Shown here piece after piece: positions 25,179 through 34,098 of a stretch of DNA of 36,755 nucleotides. The notes below the pieces were generated by a model, which was not told where the DNA came from, did not search any database, and saw only the letters and a program-made list of their open reading frames with translations. Each line of letters starts with the position of its first letter. Positions within the stretch are counted from its first letter, which is position 1. Location of the stretch: assembly GCA_021734045.1 (NCBI GenBank), contig JAIPJR010000020.1, forward strand, positions 1-36,755, given 5' to 3'. Both the position numbers and the translations under genes were made by a program. This stretch comes from Fidelibacterota bacterium (GTDB lineage Bacteria; Fidelibacterota; UBA8477).

Positions 25179-27779
25179 TTGACCGGAGCACCCACAAACC
25201 AACACCTGCAACCTTTCGACGGATTAACCCGGTCGGAAGCCCGTATGCTGGCAGGCGTGGTATTAGCCGCCTCCGTGGCCCAAGGGCTGGTGCTGGGAGG
25301 AACGGTCTGGGTCCGGGGATCTCTGGTGGAATCGAGGGGTGATGATGCGTCATTCGTTCCTTTCGCCACCTATCCTCACACCCCGGGGAGTCTTCCCGTG
25401 TTGGATTTGAGTGACACTTCTGTGCGTGAAGCGCTTTTCTCGGAAAATAATCTTCTGCAATATGAAACCACCCTTAGCCAGGGTATGATTCCCGGGGCTT
25501 GTGAAACCTGTTCGCGCACGTTTCAGGCTTATGTAACGAAAGATGCTTTCCTCACGCTGTATGTCCATGACAATGACGACAGCGCCGCGGCGACATCGCA
25601 GGTCTTTACGAATTATGTAGCACAATTAGTGACCTACTGCCTGGTAAGCACTCAAAATGCGGACCAGAACATGAACGCGAATGCGCCCGTTCTTCCTGTT
25701 TTTCAAGAGTTAATGAAGCTCCGCGCCAAAATTGATTACTCCGTTCTTCAGCGCCGCTACCTGAAACGAAGTCAGTCTCTCATTGCCGGTGTATTACAGG
25801 CATTGTCTAATCCCTTTTATGTTTTCGATGCGGAAAGATTTGAAATTATCATCTCCAACACGCAAGAAGATACCCATACTTACATACCCGGATTCGCCCA
25901 AAAACCGGCTCTAAGCCAGGAGCGAAGTGCGGAAATCGCTACCCTGACGGAATTTTTACAGACCGTAAAATCCAGTGGAATACCCCGCAGCCGGGAGCAA
26001 ACACTTGCCAACGGTCAGGTATTGGATATTCATGGCTATCCTGTTTTTGATGAACGCCAGAATGTGAAACAAATTATCGTCTATTCCTGGGACATAACCG
26101 ATCGCAAACGATTGGAGGAAGAGCAGGAAAGAATATTTAAACTGCACCTGGCAATCTCACACGCAGTCACCCATCTGATGCAATCATCATCCCTGCAGGA
26201 GGGTATCAACCACGCGCTGGATGACTTGGGCAATGGTTTAGATGTGGAAAAAATTCTCTATTGTGAGTATGACGCTGCAACAGATAAAACCCATGCGGTT
26301 CATCAGTGGACGCCGGAAAATGCCGGAAATTCACCCGAGAAAACGGACCAGATCATTCAGCCGATTCCCCCGTGGCTCCAACCGTTGAAAGCAGGGGAGG
26401 CGATAGTAAAAAACCGGATATCTGATGAGGAACGGTTAGCGCCATGTTTTTTTGAAATTGATATCTATGCGGTCATGGCCTTCCCTCATCTGCAGAATGG
26501 TATTCTCACCGGAATTCTCATGATTTTATCGAATCAACCCCACCGAGCGTGGCATCAAACTGAGGTTGAGCTGGCAAAAATCGCAGCAGGGAATTTATTT
26601 AATTTTCGTGGGAAGATGGAAACGCTGGAAGCCCTTCAATCTGAAGTGGAACAGCGGAAACGATTGGAGACGGAGCTACGGAAAGCGAATGAAAATTTAG
26701 AGGATACCATCGCGAAACGCACGGCCCGGATTCAGGCTTCCGAAAGGCGCTATGCGGATCTGTTTAATTTTGCCATGGACGCCATCTTCGTCATGTCTGA
26801 TACGGGGGAAATTCTATCCTCTAATCTGGCTGCTGAGACACTGACCGGATACAAAAAATCTGAATTGGTGGGTATGCAAATTCAAAAGCTCTTCTCGGAG
26901 GTGGAATTTCAAAAAATGCTTCCCGGTATTGAAAAGCTCATGGAGACCGGCAGTCTGTCTCTGGAGACAACATTCCGGTGCAAATCAGGCGATATTCTCC
27001 CGGTGGAAATAACTGCCCGTATCATGGAAATTGATGACGACCGGCTGATTCAAGCCTTTGCTCGTGACATCAGCGAGCGTAAACAAAGTGATGTGTTGAA
27101 AGACGAATTTGTAAGTAATGTGTCTCACGAATTACGATCACCTATCACCTCATTCCTCAGTTCGGCCCAAATTCTCAAATATTATTGGGACCGGTTGGAC
27201 GAACCGGAGAAGCTGAGTAAAATAGACGAAATCATCCAGGGCGGGAAAAATTTTGGCTCACTGGTGGAAAATCTCCTGGCGCTTTCCAGAATTGATAAAA
27301 AAACGCTGCAGATACGCCGCGAAGAGCAAGACCTGAACGTGTTGTTAATAGATGGTCCCGATCTGGTACAGGGTGGGCGCCAAAGGATTCGGGTGGCGCT
27401 AGCAGAGGGCTTGCCCCAGGTGAGTATCGACCAGGAATTAATCCGGGTGGTGGTGGTTAATCTTTTGGAAAATGCGCTGAAATTCAGTCCGGAAGACACA
27501 TCCGTTGAGCTGAGCAGCGGTTATGATAAATCGTCAGGGATGGTATGGTTCGCCGTGGTGGATGAGGGAATTGGCATTGCGGAAGAAAATCTGGATAGAA
27601 TTTTTGACCGGTTTTTCCGGGTGGAAACAGCGTCCCACTCCATTTCAGGAACGGGATTGGGTTTGTCTATCGTGAAAAAATATGTGGAATTACATGCGGG
27701 TCATATCCAGGTAGAGAGCTCACCGGGCAAAGGGACCCGATGCGTGGTTTCTCTGCCGGTTCAGACCAATGGGGATTAA
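25179..27779 (+). CDS. Sensor histidine kinase with N-terminal uncharacterised sensory region, PAS, GAF-like, PAS, HisKA, HATPase_c
   Basis: VSNVSHELRSPITSF (H box); ENALKFSPEDTSVEL (N box); DEGIGIAEENLDRIFDRFFRVE; GTGLGLSIVKKYVELHAG; PAS-like YADLFNFAMDAIFVMSDTGEILSSN. TTG start. Confidence 0.88.
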   Translation: MTGAPTNQHLQPFDGLTRSEARMLAGVVLAASVAQGLVLGGTVWVRGSLVESRGDDASFVPFATYPHTPGSLPVLDLSDTSVREALFSENNLLQYETTLSQGMIPGACETCSRTFQAYVTKDAFLTLYVHDNDDSAAATSQVFTNYVAQLVTYCLVSTQNADQNMNANAPVLPVFQELMKLRAKIDYSVLQRRYLKRSQSLIAGVLQALSNPFYVFDAERFEIIISNTQEDTHTYIPGFAQKPALSQERSAEIATLTEFLQTVKSSGIPRSREQTLANGQVLDIHGYPVFDERQNVKQIIVYSWDITDRKRLEEEQERIFKLHLAISHAVTHLMQSSSLQEGINHALDDLGNGLDVEKILYCEYDAATDKTHAVHQWTPENAGNSPEKTDQIIQPIPPWLQPLKAGEAIVKNRISDEERLAPCFFEIDIYAVMAFPHLQNGILTGILMILSNQPHRAWHQTEVELAKIAAGNLFNFRGKMETLEALQSEVEQRKRLETELRKANENLEDTIAKRTARIQASERRYADLFNFAMDAIFVMSDTGEILSSNLAAETLTGYKKSELVGMQIQKLFSEVEFQKMLPGIEKLMETGSLSLETTFRCKSGDILPVEITARIMEIDDDRLIQAFARDISERKQSDVLKDEFVSNVSHELRSPITSFLSSAQILKYYWDRLDEPEKLSKIDEIIQGGKNFGSLVENLLALSRIDKKTLQIRREEQDLNVLLIDGPDLVQGGRQRIRVALAEGLPQVSIDQELIRVVVVNLLENALKFSPEDTSVELSSGYDKSSGMVWFAVVDEGIGIAEENLDRIFDRFFRVETASHSISGTGLGLSIVKKYVELHAGHIQVESSPGKGTRCVVSLPVQTNGD

Positions 27780-27811
27780 TTGACCGTATTTGAAACTGAG
27801 AATGAATTGAC

Positions 27812-28948
27812 ATGAAAAAGAATGAGAATGAAATGAAAAACCGTTCCCGGGGCAGGATTTTAGTCGTTGAAGATATGGCCATCCAACGCGACAACCTGAA
27901 GCAAATTCTTCAGCTGGAGGGCTACACAGTTGAAATTGGTGAAAATGGATTGGATGCGCTGGAGGTTTTACGGCAGGGGTACACGCCGGAGTTGGTAATC
28001 TGTGATATCATGATGCCGGAGATGGATGGGTATCAATTGCGGGAGGCCATGCGAGAGAATCCGGAGTGGCGGGGGATGGGATTCATCTTCTTATCCGCCA
28101 AAGCCAGTAAGGAAGATATTCAGGCGGGAAAATCGTATGGTGTGGAGGAATACCTTACGAAGCCGGTGGAAATTCCGGCGCTGTTGCAGGCGGTGGCGGT
28201 TAGTCTCAGGCGGCTGGAGGAAATCCGGGAGTCGGAAAAGCGACGCAATGAAGAGCTATTCCGGGAATTATTCACCCGGGTTTCTCATGAGATGCGCACC
28301 CCGCTGAGCATTATTACCAGCGGGCTTTCGTTATTTGAACTGGAATCCGCCACCTCACCAGAGATCAAGGAATATTTGAATTATATCATTAACGGGCACG
28401 ATCGGATTTTGGCGTTGGTGGAAAAGGTGAAACACATGGAAGAGGCTCGGGAAGCGCCTGCTGAATATGTGAGTTCTCCCACCATTGCAGTACGGGAAAT
28501 CCGGCAGTTGTTCGAGAATATTTTTGAGAAGCGCACTTTTTTTGGACGATTTACTGCCAAGGACGTGGAATTCGAACTGGATTTGACCGAAGAGGATGAG
28601 AATCTGAGGGTAAATGTTACTGAATTGGAGATGATTCTGGAGGAGCTTTTAGAGAATGCCATTAAATTTTCCGTAGCCCCCCGCCATGTAACAGTTTTGG
28701 GTAAACTGGAAGACGCCGGCTACGAAGTCAGTATCGAGGATTCTGGGTCGGGATTTCCATTGGACGCGGAGGAAGACATTTTCAAACCGTTTTACCAACA
28801 TGAGCGGGAAATTCAGGAACAGCAGGGAATGGGTATCGGGTTAGCCGTGGTGAAATCGCTGGCGTTAAAAAACAACATTGACATCCGACTGGAAAACAGC
28901 CCGGCGAAACACGGCATTTTAACCCTGACCATACCTTTGGCGGAATAA
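27812..28948 (+). CDS. Response-regulator receiver domain fused to histidine kinase (REC-HisKA-HATPase)
   Basis: REC: RILVVEDMAIQRDNL, ELVICDIMMPEMDGYQ, YLTKPVE; HisKA: FTRVSHEMRTPLSIITSG; HATPase: ENAIKFSVAPRHV, GMGIGLAVVKSLAL. Confidence 0.88.
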   Translation: MKKNENEMKNRSRGRILVVEDMAIQRDNLKQILQLEGYTVEIGENGLDALEVLRQGYTPELVICDIMMPEMDGYQLREAMRENPEWRGMGFIFLSAKASKEDIQAGKSYGVEEYLTKPVEIPALLQAVAVSLRRLEEIRESEKRRNEELFRELFTRVSHEMRTPLSIITSGLSLFELESATSPEIKEYLNYIINGHDRILALVEKVKHMEEAREAPAEYVSSPTIAVREIRQLFENIFEKRTFFGRFTAKDVEFELDLTEEDENLRVNVTELEMILEELLENAIKFSVAPRHVTVLGKLEDAGYEVSIEDSGSGFPLDAEEDIFKPFYQHEREIQEQQGMGIGLAVVKSLALKNNIDIRLENSPAKHGILTLTIPLAE

Positions 28949-29029
28949 TCCAAACTTGGTTTAAGGCTGGGGCAGGATTAGATTCGGGCGTTCAATCAAA
29001 TCATGAGGAGTGGAAAGGGAGACGATAAA

Positions 29030-30040
29030 ATGATGAAACGAATCGCATATTTAGGATTACTGAGCATCACGAGTTTATGGATATTTCAGGCTTGTGAAAC
29101 GGAAACCACGGAACCGGATACCACACCACCGGCAATGGTGGCAGGTTTTGAAGTTGATTTTAATGCTACCACTGATGGTGAAGTGAGTTTGTACTGGACG
29201 GCCAATACAGAGAATGATTTAGCTGGATATAAGCTGTTCCGCGACGCAGGTCCGGGAACCGAGTATGACTCCATCGCCACTACCACTCAAACCAGTTATC
29301 TGGATGTGGGATTGGATTATGACACAGAATATTCCTACAAAATTCAGACTTATGATAAATCCGGAAATCAGAGTGATTTTACCATGTTGGAAGAGCGGGT
29401 AGCACCCATCAATCAAAATCCACCGGCAACACCGGCCAACCTGACGATTTATGCTCACAACCTCACCATTCTGGACCAGCTGGATGTACAATTGAATTGG
29501 TCGCCCAATTCGGAGTCAGACTGGTCGCATTTCAAACTGTACCGCGCCAACACAGGCGTTTTCCAGGCCAACGAAACGACGCTGTTAGATTGCCTCACCA
29601 CGAATAGCTACATAGACACGGGCGTGGAAGTCAATGTGCATTATTACTATAAAATCGTGTCGTTTGACAAAGGGGGAATGAATAGCAGTCCTTCTATGGT
29701 GGTGGATGATATACCGCTACCCGAACCCACATTGCTTTCGCCGGTGGGCGGTGAAACAGCGGCAAGTAGTCGGCCCACCTTTACCTGGCAGCGTGTGTCG
29801 GGTGCTGAAGGGTATGAAATCTCTCTGAAGGAATCGGTTTTATCCGCACCGATTTGGACGGCGAAAATACTTCAACCTGCATCAGGAAATCCGGAGATTA
29901 CCTATCCAACATCCGCACTTTCTCTCAGCAGTGCGGGTACCTATTATTGGCAAGTGGGAACCTTCTCCATTGGCGAATCGATAGAGGAGATGGACGAAGT
30001 GAATTCATACAGCGCCAATACTTCCTTTGTAGCGCCCTAA
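29030..30040 (+). CDS. Lipoprotein with two fibronectin type III domains plus a third beta domain
   Basis: Lipobox SLWIFQAC; tandem Fn3: SLYWTANTENDLAGYKLFRD...TEYSYKIQTYDKSGNQSDF and QLNWSPNSESDWSHFKLYRA...YYYKIVSFDKGG. Confidence 0.75.
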   Translation: MMKRIAYLGLLSITSLWIFQACETETTEPDTTPPAMVAGFEVDFNATTDGEVSLYWTANTENDLAGYKLFRDAGPGTEYDSIATTTQTSYLDVGLDYDTEYSYKIQTYDKSGNQSDFTMLEERVAPINQNPPATPANLTIYAHNLTILDQLDVQLNWSPNSESDWSHFKLYRANTGVFQANETTLLDCLTTNSYIDTGVEVNVHYYYKIVSFDKGGMNSSPSMVVDDIPLPEPTLLSPVGGETAASSRPTFTWQRVSGAEGYEISLKESVLSAPIWTAKILQPASGNPEITYPTSALSLSSAGTYYWQVGTFSIGESIEEMDEVNSYSANTSFVAP

Positions 30041-30070
30041 TTCCCATTAAGAATCTATCCGAATAAAATC

Positions 30071-30103
30071 AAATGGCCTCTCATCGCAGAGGCCATTTTT
30101 TCT
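30071..30103 (+). terminator. Rho-independent terminator
   Basis: AAATGGCCTCT-CATCGC-AGAGGCCATTTTTT; 11-bp stem and T-run downstream of the Fn3 lipoprotein; located between convergent genes. Confidence 0.85.
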
Positions 30104-31091
30104 ATTTGAACTGCTTTACCAGTGCTTCGAATCGATCATGGTAGATTCCGGATAGCCTGGTTCTAATTTCCGGGTCAAGGGCCGGTGCTGACGCGGCGCG
30201 TGCATTAGTCCGGGCCTGGGCTCCAGTACGGATGCCGGGAATAGTGGTGTGAATGGCCGGATGAGAAATGTCAAACTGCAGTGCAAAGTCGAGCCAATTC
30301 CCGTCATACTGTTCTACATATGGTTCAAAAGCGACCATTGCTTCAAGCAGTTTGTTCAGCATATCAGGTGGCATTCTGAAGCTACGATGATCATCCGGGG
30401 AAAATCGTGTGTCGGCATGGAATTTCCCGGTGAGCAAACCAAACTGGAGTGGCATCCTGGCGATGATACCATATCCGGATTGTGCAGCCCGGCGAATGAA
30501 GTCATCAGCCTGTTGATTAATGGCGTTAAAAACCACCTGAAAATGCTCACCCAGTCCATTCTCCAGCAACCAATCGCCCACAACCCACGGTTGTTGAGTC
30601 GCGAGAGAAACACCCCAGTGTTTGATTTTTCCCACACGCTTCAGCTCATCCAACACCGGGATGCACTCCCCCTGCTGCAGAACTTCCAATTGAGGGCCAT
30701 GGAGTTGGTATAAATCGATACTTTCTTTGCCAAGGCGTCCGAGACTTTTGTCAATGGCAGACAGTATGTGCTGCTTGCTGAAATCTTGCCCGGGTTTACC
30801 ATCCACAATCGTGTTTCCCACTTTCGTAGCCACAACAATCTCCGGTCGGCGGGATTTGAGCCATTGACCAATGATCTCTTCACTGTGTCCCAAACCGTAA
30901 AAATCGGCTGTATCCAGAAAATTGATGCCCGCCTCATAAGCCGCGTCCAGGGCCGACAGTGATTCATTGTCGTCGGTCTCTCCCCAGCCAATGGGCACAC
31001 CACCCACATTGGCCGGCCCCCCAATCGCCCAGGCACCAAATCCAACGGCTGACACCTCTAATCCGGTATTTCCAAAAGTATTGTAAATCAT
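30102..31091 (-). CDS. Aldo/keto reductase
   Basis: MIYNTFGNTGLEVSAVGFGAWAIGG; catalytic pattern FLDTADFYGLGHSE, VATKVGN, LYQLHGP; C-terminal TTIPGIRTGAQARTNA. Confidence 0.9.
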   Translation of the reverse strand: MIYNTFGNTGLEVSAVGFGAWAIGGPANVGGVPIGWGETDDNESLSALDAAYEAGINFLDTADFYGLGHSEEIIGQWLKSRRPEIVVATKVGNTIVDGKPGQDFSKQHILSAIDKSLGRLGKESIDLYQLHGPQLEVLQQGECIPVLDELKRVGKIKHWGVSLATQQPWVVGDWLLENGLGEHFQVVFNAINQQADDFIRRAAQSGYGIIARMPLQFGLLTGKFHADTRFSPDDHRSFRMPPDMLNKLLEAMVAFEPYVEQYDGNWLDFALQFDISHPAIHTTIPGIRTGAQARTNARAASAPALDPEIRTRLSGIYHDRFEALVKQFK

Positions 31092-31117
31092 ACCCCCGCC
31101 TTTCCTGAATAAATCAT

Positions 31118-31303
31118 TTACCGATCTGCTAATAAGGTGCCGCCCTTGGCCCAATTCTCCCGGGATACCTCCTCGATTACTACCAAGGTTGCTTCCGGTG
31201 GTTTATTGGCAATCCGTTCCAGCAGAGCCGTGACTTCTCGCGCGATTTGTACTTTTTGCTCTTTGGTCAGTGTACCTGCCACGCGGATATTCACAAAGGG
31301 CAT
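31118..31303 (-). CDS. 4-oxalocrotonate tautomerase family protein
   Basis: 61 aa beginning M-P (catalytic Pro1): MPFVNIRVAGTLTKEQKVQIAREVTALLERIANKPPEATLVVIEEVSRENWAKGG. Confidence 0.85.
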   Translation of the reverse strand: MPFVNIRVAGTLTKEQKVQIAREVTALLERIANKPPEATLVVIEEVSRENWAKGGTLLADR

Positions 31304-31344
31304 CGCATTCTCCTTTTAAGTTTTAGTTGTGATTGTTATGAATG

Positions 31345-31926
31345 TCAATTGAGTAATGCGCTCACCGTCTGTTTGAAGGTTCCATCATCGAAAAGGCGTT
31401 GGATATCCCGGCCTGGACAGACGGTTTCAGCCGGGACCCAGTCGTGATGACTGCGGATATTTTCAAGTGGTACCGCATAGTGTTTGGCGCGATTCACGGT
31501 TAAATGCACCAGTGCATCGTACTGCTTCTCATTCAATGTCTGTTCTTCGTAATTTCCCAAAACACAGATAATTAGATGTCCCTTAACATCATAGGAAGTA
31601 TTGGTATCACCTGCCAGTCGGGCATCCCGGCCTTCATAGATTTTGCCATCCAGATCAATGAGATAATGGTAGGGAATGTCAATCCACTGTTTTTCTGTCC
31701 GTGACCAATTCTGCAGGTTCTGGAGATAGGTAAGTGGGTCTTTACCAGACTCAAATACCACACCGGAATGGTGAATGGTGATGAATTCGATGGATTGGAC
31801 AGAGTCCACCCTTGCCGGTGTTCCGCCCCATTCCGCCTGGCGGATAATATTATTTTGCGACATAATAGCACAGGCTGCCAGCAGTATGCTAAATGCTGCA
31901 CCTACGAAAATTCTCAATCGATTCAC
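31345..31926 (-). CDS. N-acetylmuramoyl-L-alanine amidase / PGRP-like (Amidase_2) exported protein
   Basis: ITIHHSGV, PYHYLIDLDGKIYEGRD, GHLIICVLGNYE, SHHDWVPAETVCPGRDIQ; N-terminal signal sequence with a possible lipobox (ILLAAC). Confidence 0.85.
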   Translation of the reverse strand: MNRLRIFVGAAFSILLAACAIMSQNNIIRQAEWGGTPARVDSVQSIEFITIHHSGVVFESGKDPLTYLQNLQNWSRTEKQWIDIPYHYLIDLDGKIYEGRDARLAGDTNTSYDVKGHLIICVLGNYEEQTLNEKQYDALVHLTVNRAKHYAVPLENIRSHHDWVPAETVCPGRDIQRLFDDGTFKQTVSALLN

Positions 31927-32095
31927 AATTCAGCCCTTCCGGTTCATTGTTCATTTGTGTTTCAATTTAGCCGACTGGTGCCGTGGGGTAAACCTTAAAG
32001 ATAGGTTTGTGTTTGCCAATGTTAGCCCTTGCTGCAAATCGCCGATGCCAGTAGATTTTCCACGAACCAGCATTAGAAAAATTGGGGAGAACATC

Positions 32096-33361
32096 ATGGC
32101 GAAACAGAGCGCCCGCACAAGCAATTTACTGAAGAGCATCGGTCCCGGTTTGATTTGGGCTGGAGCGGCAATTGGTGTATCACATTTGGTACAATCCACG
32201 CGCGCCGGCGCTTTATATGGGTTCGGTTTGATTTGGGTTTTGGTCGTTGCAAATCTCTTCAAATATCCTGCGTTTGAATTCGGGCCGCGGTATGCGGCTG
32301 CCACGGGTGAAAGCCTGTTGGAGGGCTATCAGCGTCTGGGGAAATGGGCCATGATTGTATTCATCATCATGACTTTTGGCACCATGTTCAGCATTCAGGC
32401 TGCGGTAACAGTGGTGGCAGCCGGTTTAGCCGGACAACTGTTCGGGCTTGGCCTGACGCCAGCCGTCTGGAGTGCCATTCTCATTGGTATCTGCATGGTA
32501 GTGCTCCTTGTTGGCCGTTACCCACTGCTGGACATGCTCACCAAGATTATCATCATCACGCTGTCAATCTCAACCATTATCGCGGTCATTATCGCTCTGA
32601 CACACGGACGCCAGATGGAACCGGGGTTTCAATCACCGCCTGTGTGGACCATTTCAGGTGTGGCATTTTTAGTGGCTGTTATGGGGTGGATGCCATCGGC
32701 CATCGATATTTCGGTGTGGAATTCCCTCTGGACATTAGAACGCCGCAAGCAAACTGGTCATGTACCCAGCGTGCGAGAAGCTGTCATCGACTTTAACATC
32801 GGCTATCTGGGAGCGGCTCTCCTGTCCCTTGGGTTTCTCTCGCTGGGCGCGCTGGTCATGTATGGAACCGGTGAGCAATTTTCTGCAAAAGGTGTCACCT
32901 TCGCCGGTCAATTGGTGGGGCTATACACCAAAAGCCTGGGGGAGTGGAGTCGTCCTATTATTTTGATTGCCGGATTCACCACGATGTTTTCAACGGTCCT
33001 GGCCGTGACTGATGCATTCCCGCGGGTGCTGAGACGGTTCACCGAATTGGTCATCCCCACCATTAAAACCAAAGTTACAGATGACCGTTTGTACTGGATT
33101 TTTATGTTTTTCGTAGCCGGTGGCGCTTTAATCCTCATCAGTTGGCTTTCCGGTAGTATGACGCTGATGGTGGATTTAGCCACGACCCTGTCATTTCTCA
33201 CCGCACCGATTCTGGCCTACATGAACCACCGGGTGATTACCAGTTCCCATGTACCACCGGAAGCGCGACCGCCCCGTTGGCTACGAATTCTGAGTCTGGC
33301 AGGTATTACCTTCCTGACCAGCTTTAGTCTGCTGTTTTTAATCTGGCGTTTTATGCTATAA
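32096..33361 (+). CDS. Nramp-family-like divalent metal transporter (divergent subfamily)
   Basis: Multi-TM; KSIGPGLIWAGAAIGVSHLVQSTRAGALYGFGLIW; GWMPSAIDISVWNSLW. ATG at 32096 with GGGGAG Shine-Dalgarno; track start 31775 is too far upstream. Confidence 0.8.
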   Translation: MAKQSARTSNLLKSIGPGLIWAGAAIGVSHLVQSTRAGALYGFGLIWVLVVANLFKYPAFEFGPRYAAATGESLLEGYQRLGKWAMIVFIIMTFGTMFSIQAAVTVVAAGLAGQLFGLGLTPAVWSAILIGICMVVLLVGRYPLLDMLTKIIIITLSISTIIAVIIALTHGRQMEPGFQSPPVWTISGVAFLVAVMGWMPSAIDISVWNSLWTLERRKQTGHVPSVREAVIDFNIGYLGAALLSLGFLSLGALVMYGTGEQFSAKGVTFAGQLVGLYTKSLGEWSRPIILIAGFTTMFSTVLAVTDAFPRVLRRFTELVIPTIKTKVTDDRLYWIFMFFVAGGALILISWLSGSMTLMVDLATTLSFLTAPILAYMNHRVITSSHVPPEARPPRWLRILSLAGITFLTSFSLLFLIWRFML

Positions 33362-33389
33362 AAGCAGGAAAAACCTGAGTATTGAGTCC

Positions 33390-34046
33390 TTAGGGCTTTT
33401 TCTTTCGGAAAATCATGGCTTTTTCAAATCGGTTTTCCGTACCTGCCAGAATGCGACCCACATTGCTGCGGTGGGTGAAAATGATGAAGAGGGGGATTAA
33501 CAGGGAGAAAATCATCAGGGTTTGTGAAACTGAATACCCGGCCAAAAAAATCATTAAAATTAATACAATAGGTAGCGTCAAGGCTGCCAGCATGCTCCCC
33601 AAGGAAACCATACCGCTGAACAGGAGCGTGAGAATGAAAACGGCCAGGCAGATGGGCAATGCCACAGGAAATAACGCGATCAACATCCCCGCAGCGGTGC
33701 CAACACCTTTTCCACCTTTAAAGCGGGCAAAAACGGTATAAGTATGTCCCAGTACCGCAGCGAATCCCGCCATGATCATGAGCGCATCCACATTCCCCGA
33801 AAGAGCGATGCCCTCAATAGTGTGAGTCCCTACATACCACGCCGGGAACCAGCCCTTTAAAACATCAACAAGCATGACCGTCAGTGCGGGTTTCCATCCG
33901 AATGTGCGGAAGACATTGGTTGCGCCGGCGTTTTTCGAGCCGTATTCCCGAATGTCCGTATGGTAAAAAAGCCGGGAGACGATGATACTGGTGGGGATGG
34001 AACCGATGATGTAGCTCAGGAACAAAACAACTATCAGGATGAGCAT
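33390..34046 (-). CDS. plsY: Acyl-phosphate:glycerol-3-phosphate acyltransferase PlsY
   Basis: YIIGSIPTSIIVSRLF, YGSKNAGATNVFRTFGW, GHTYTVFARFKGGKGVGTAAG. Confidence 0.95.
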   Translation of the reverse strand: MLILIVVLFLSYIIGSIPTSIIVSRLFYHTDIREYGSKNAGATNVFRTFGWKPALTVMLVDVLKGWFPAWYVGTHTIEGIALSGNVDALMIMAGFAAVLGHTYTVFARFKGGKGVGTAAGMLIALFPVALPICLAVFILTLLFSGMVSLGSMLAALTLPIVLILMIFLAGYSVSQTLMIFSLLIPLFIIFTHRSNVGRILAGTENRFEKAMIFRKKKP

Positions 34047-34098
34047 GATTTCTCCTTATTAATCTTATATAGTCGATCGCGTATTGGATGGATTCAGT

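Noticed and set aside
31775-32095. N-terminal extension of the Nramp-like ORF
   Set aside because: Runs antisense over the amidase gene and lacks the family pattern; the internal ATG at 32096 has an RBS and the conserved start.
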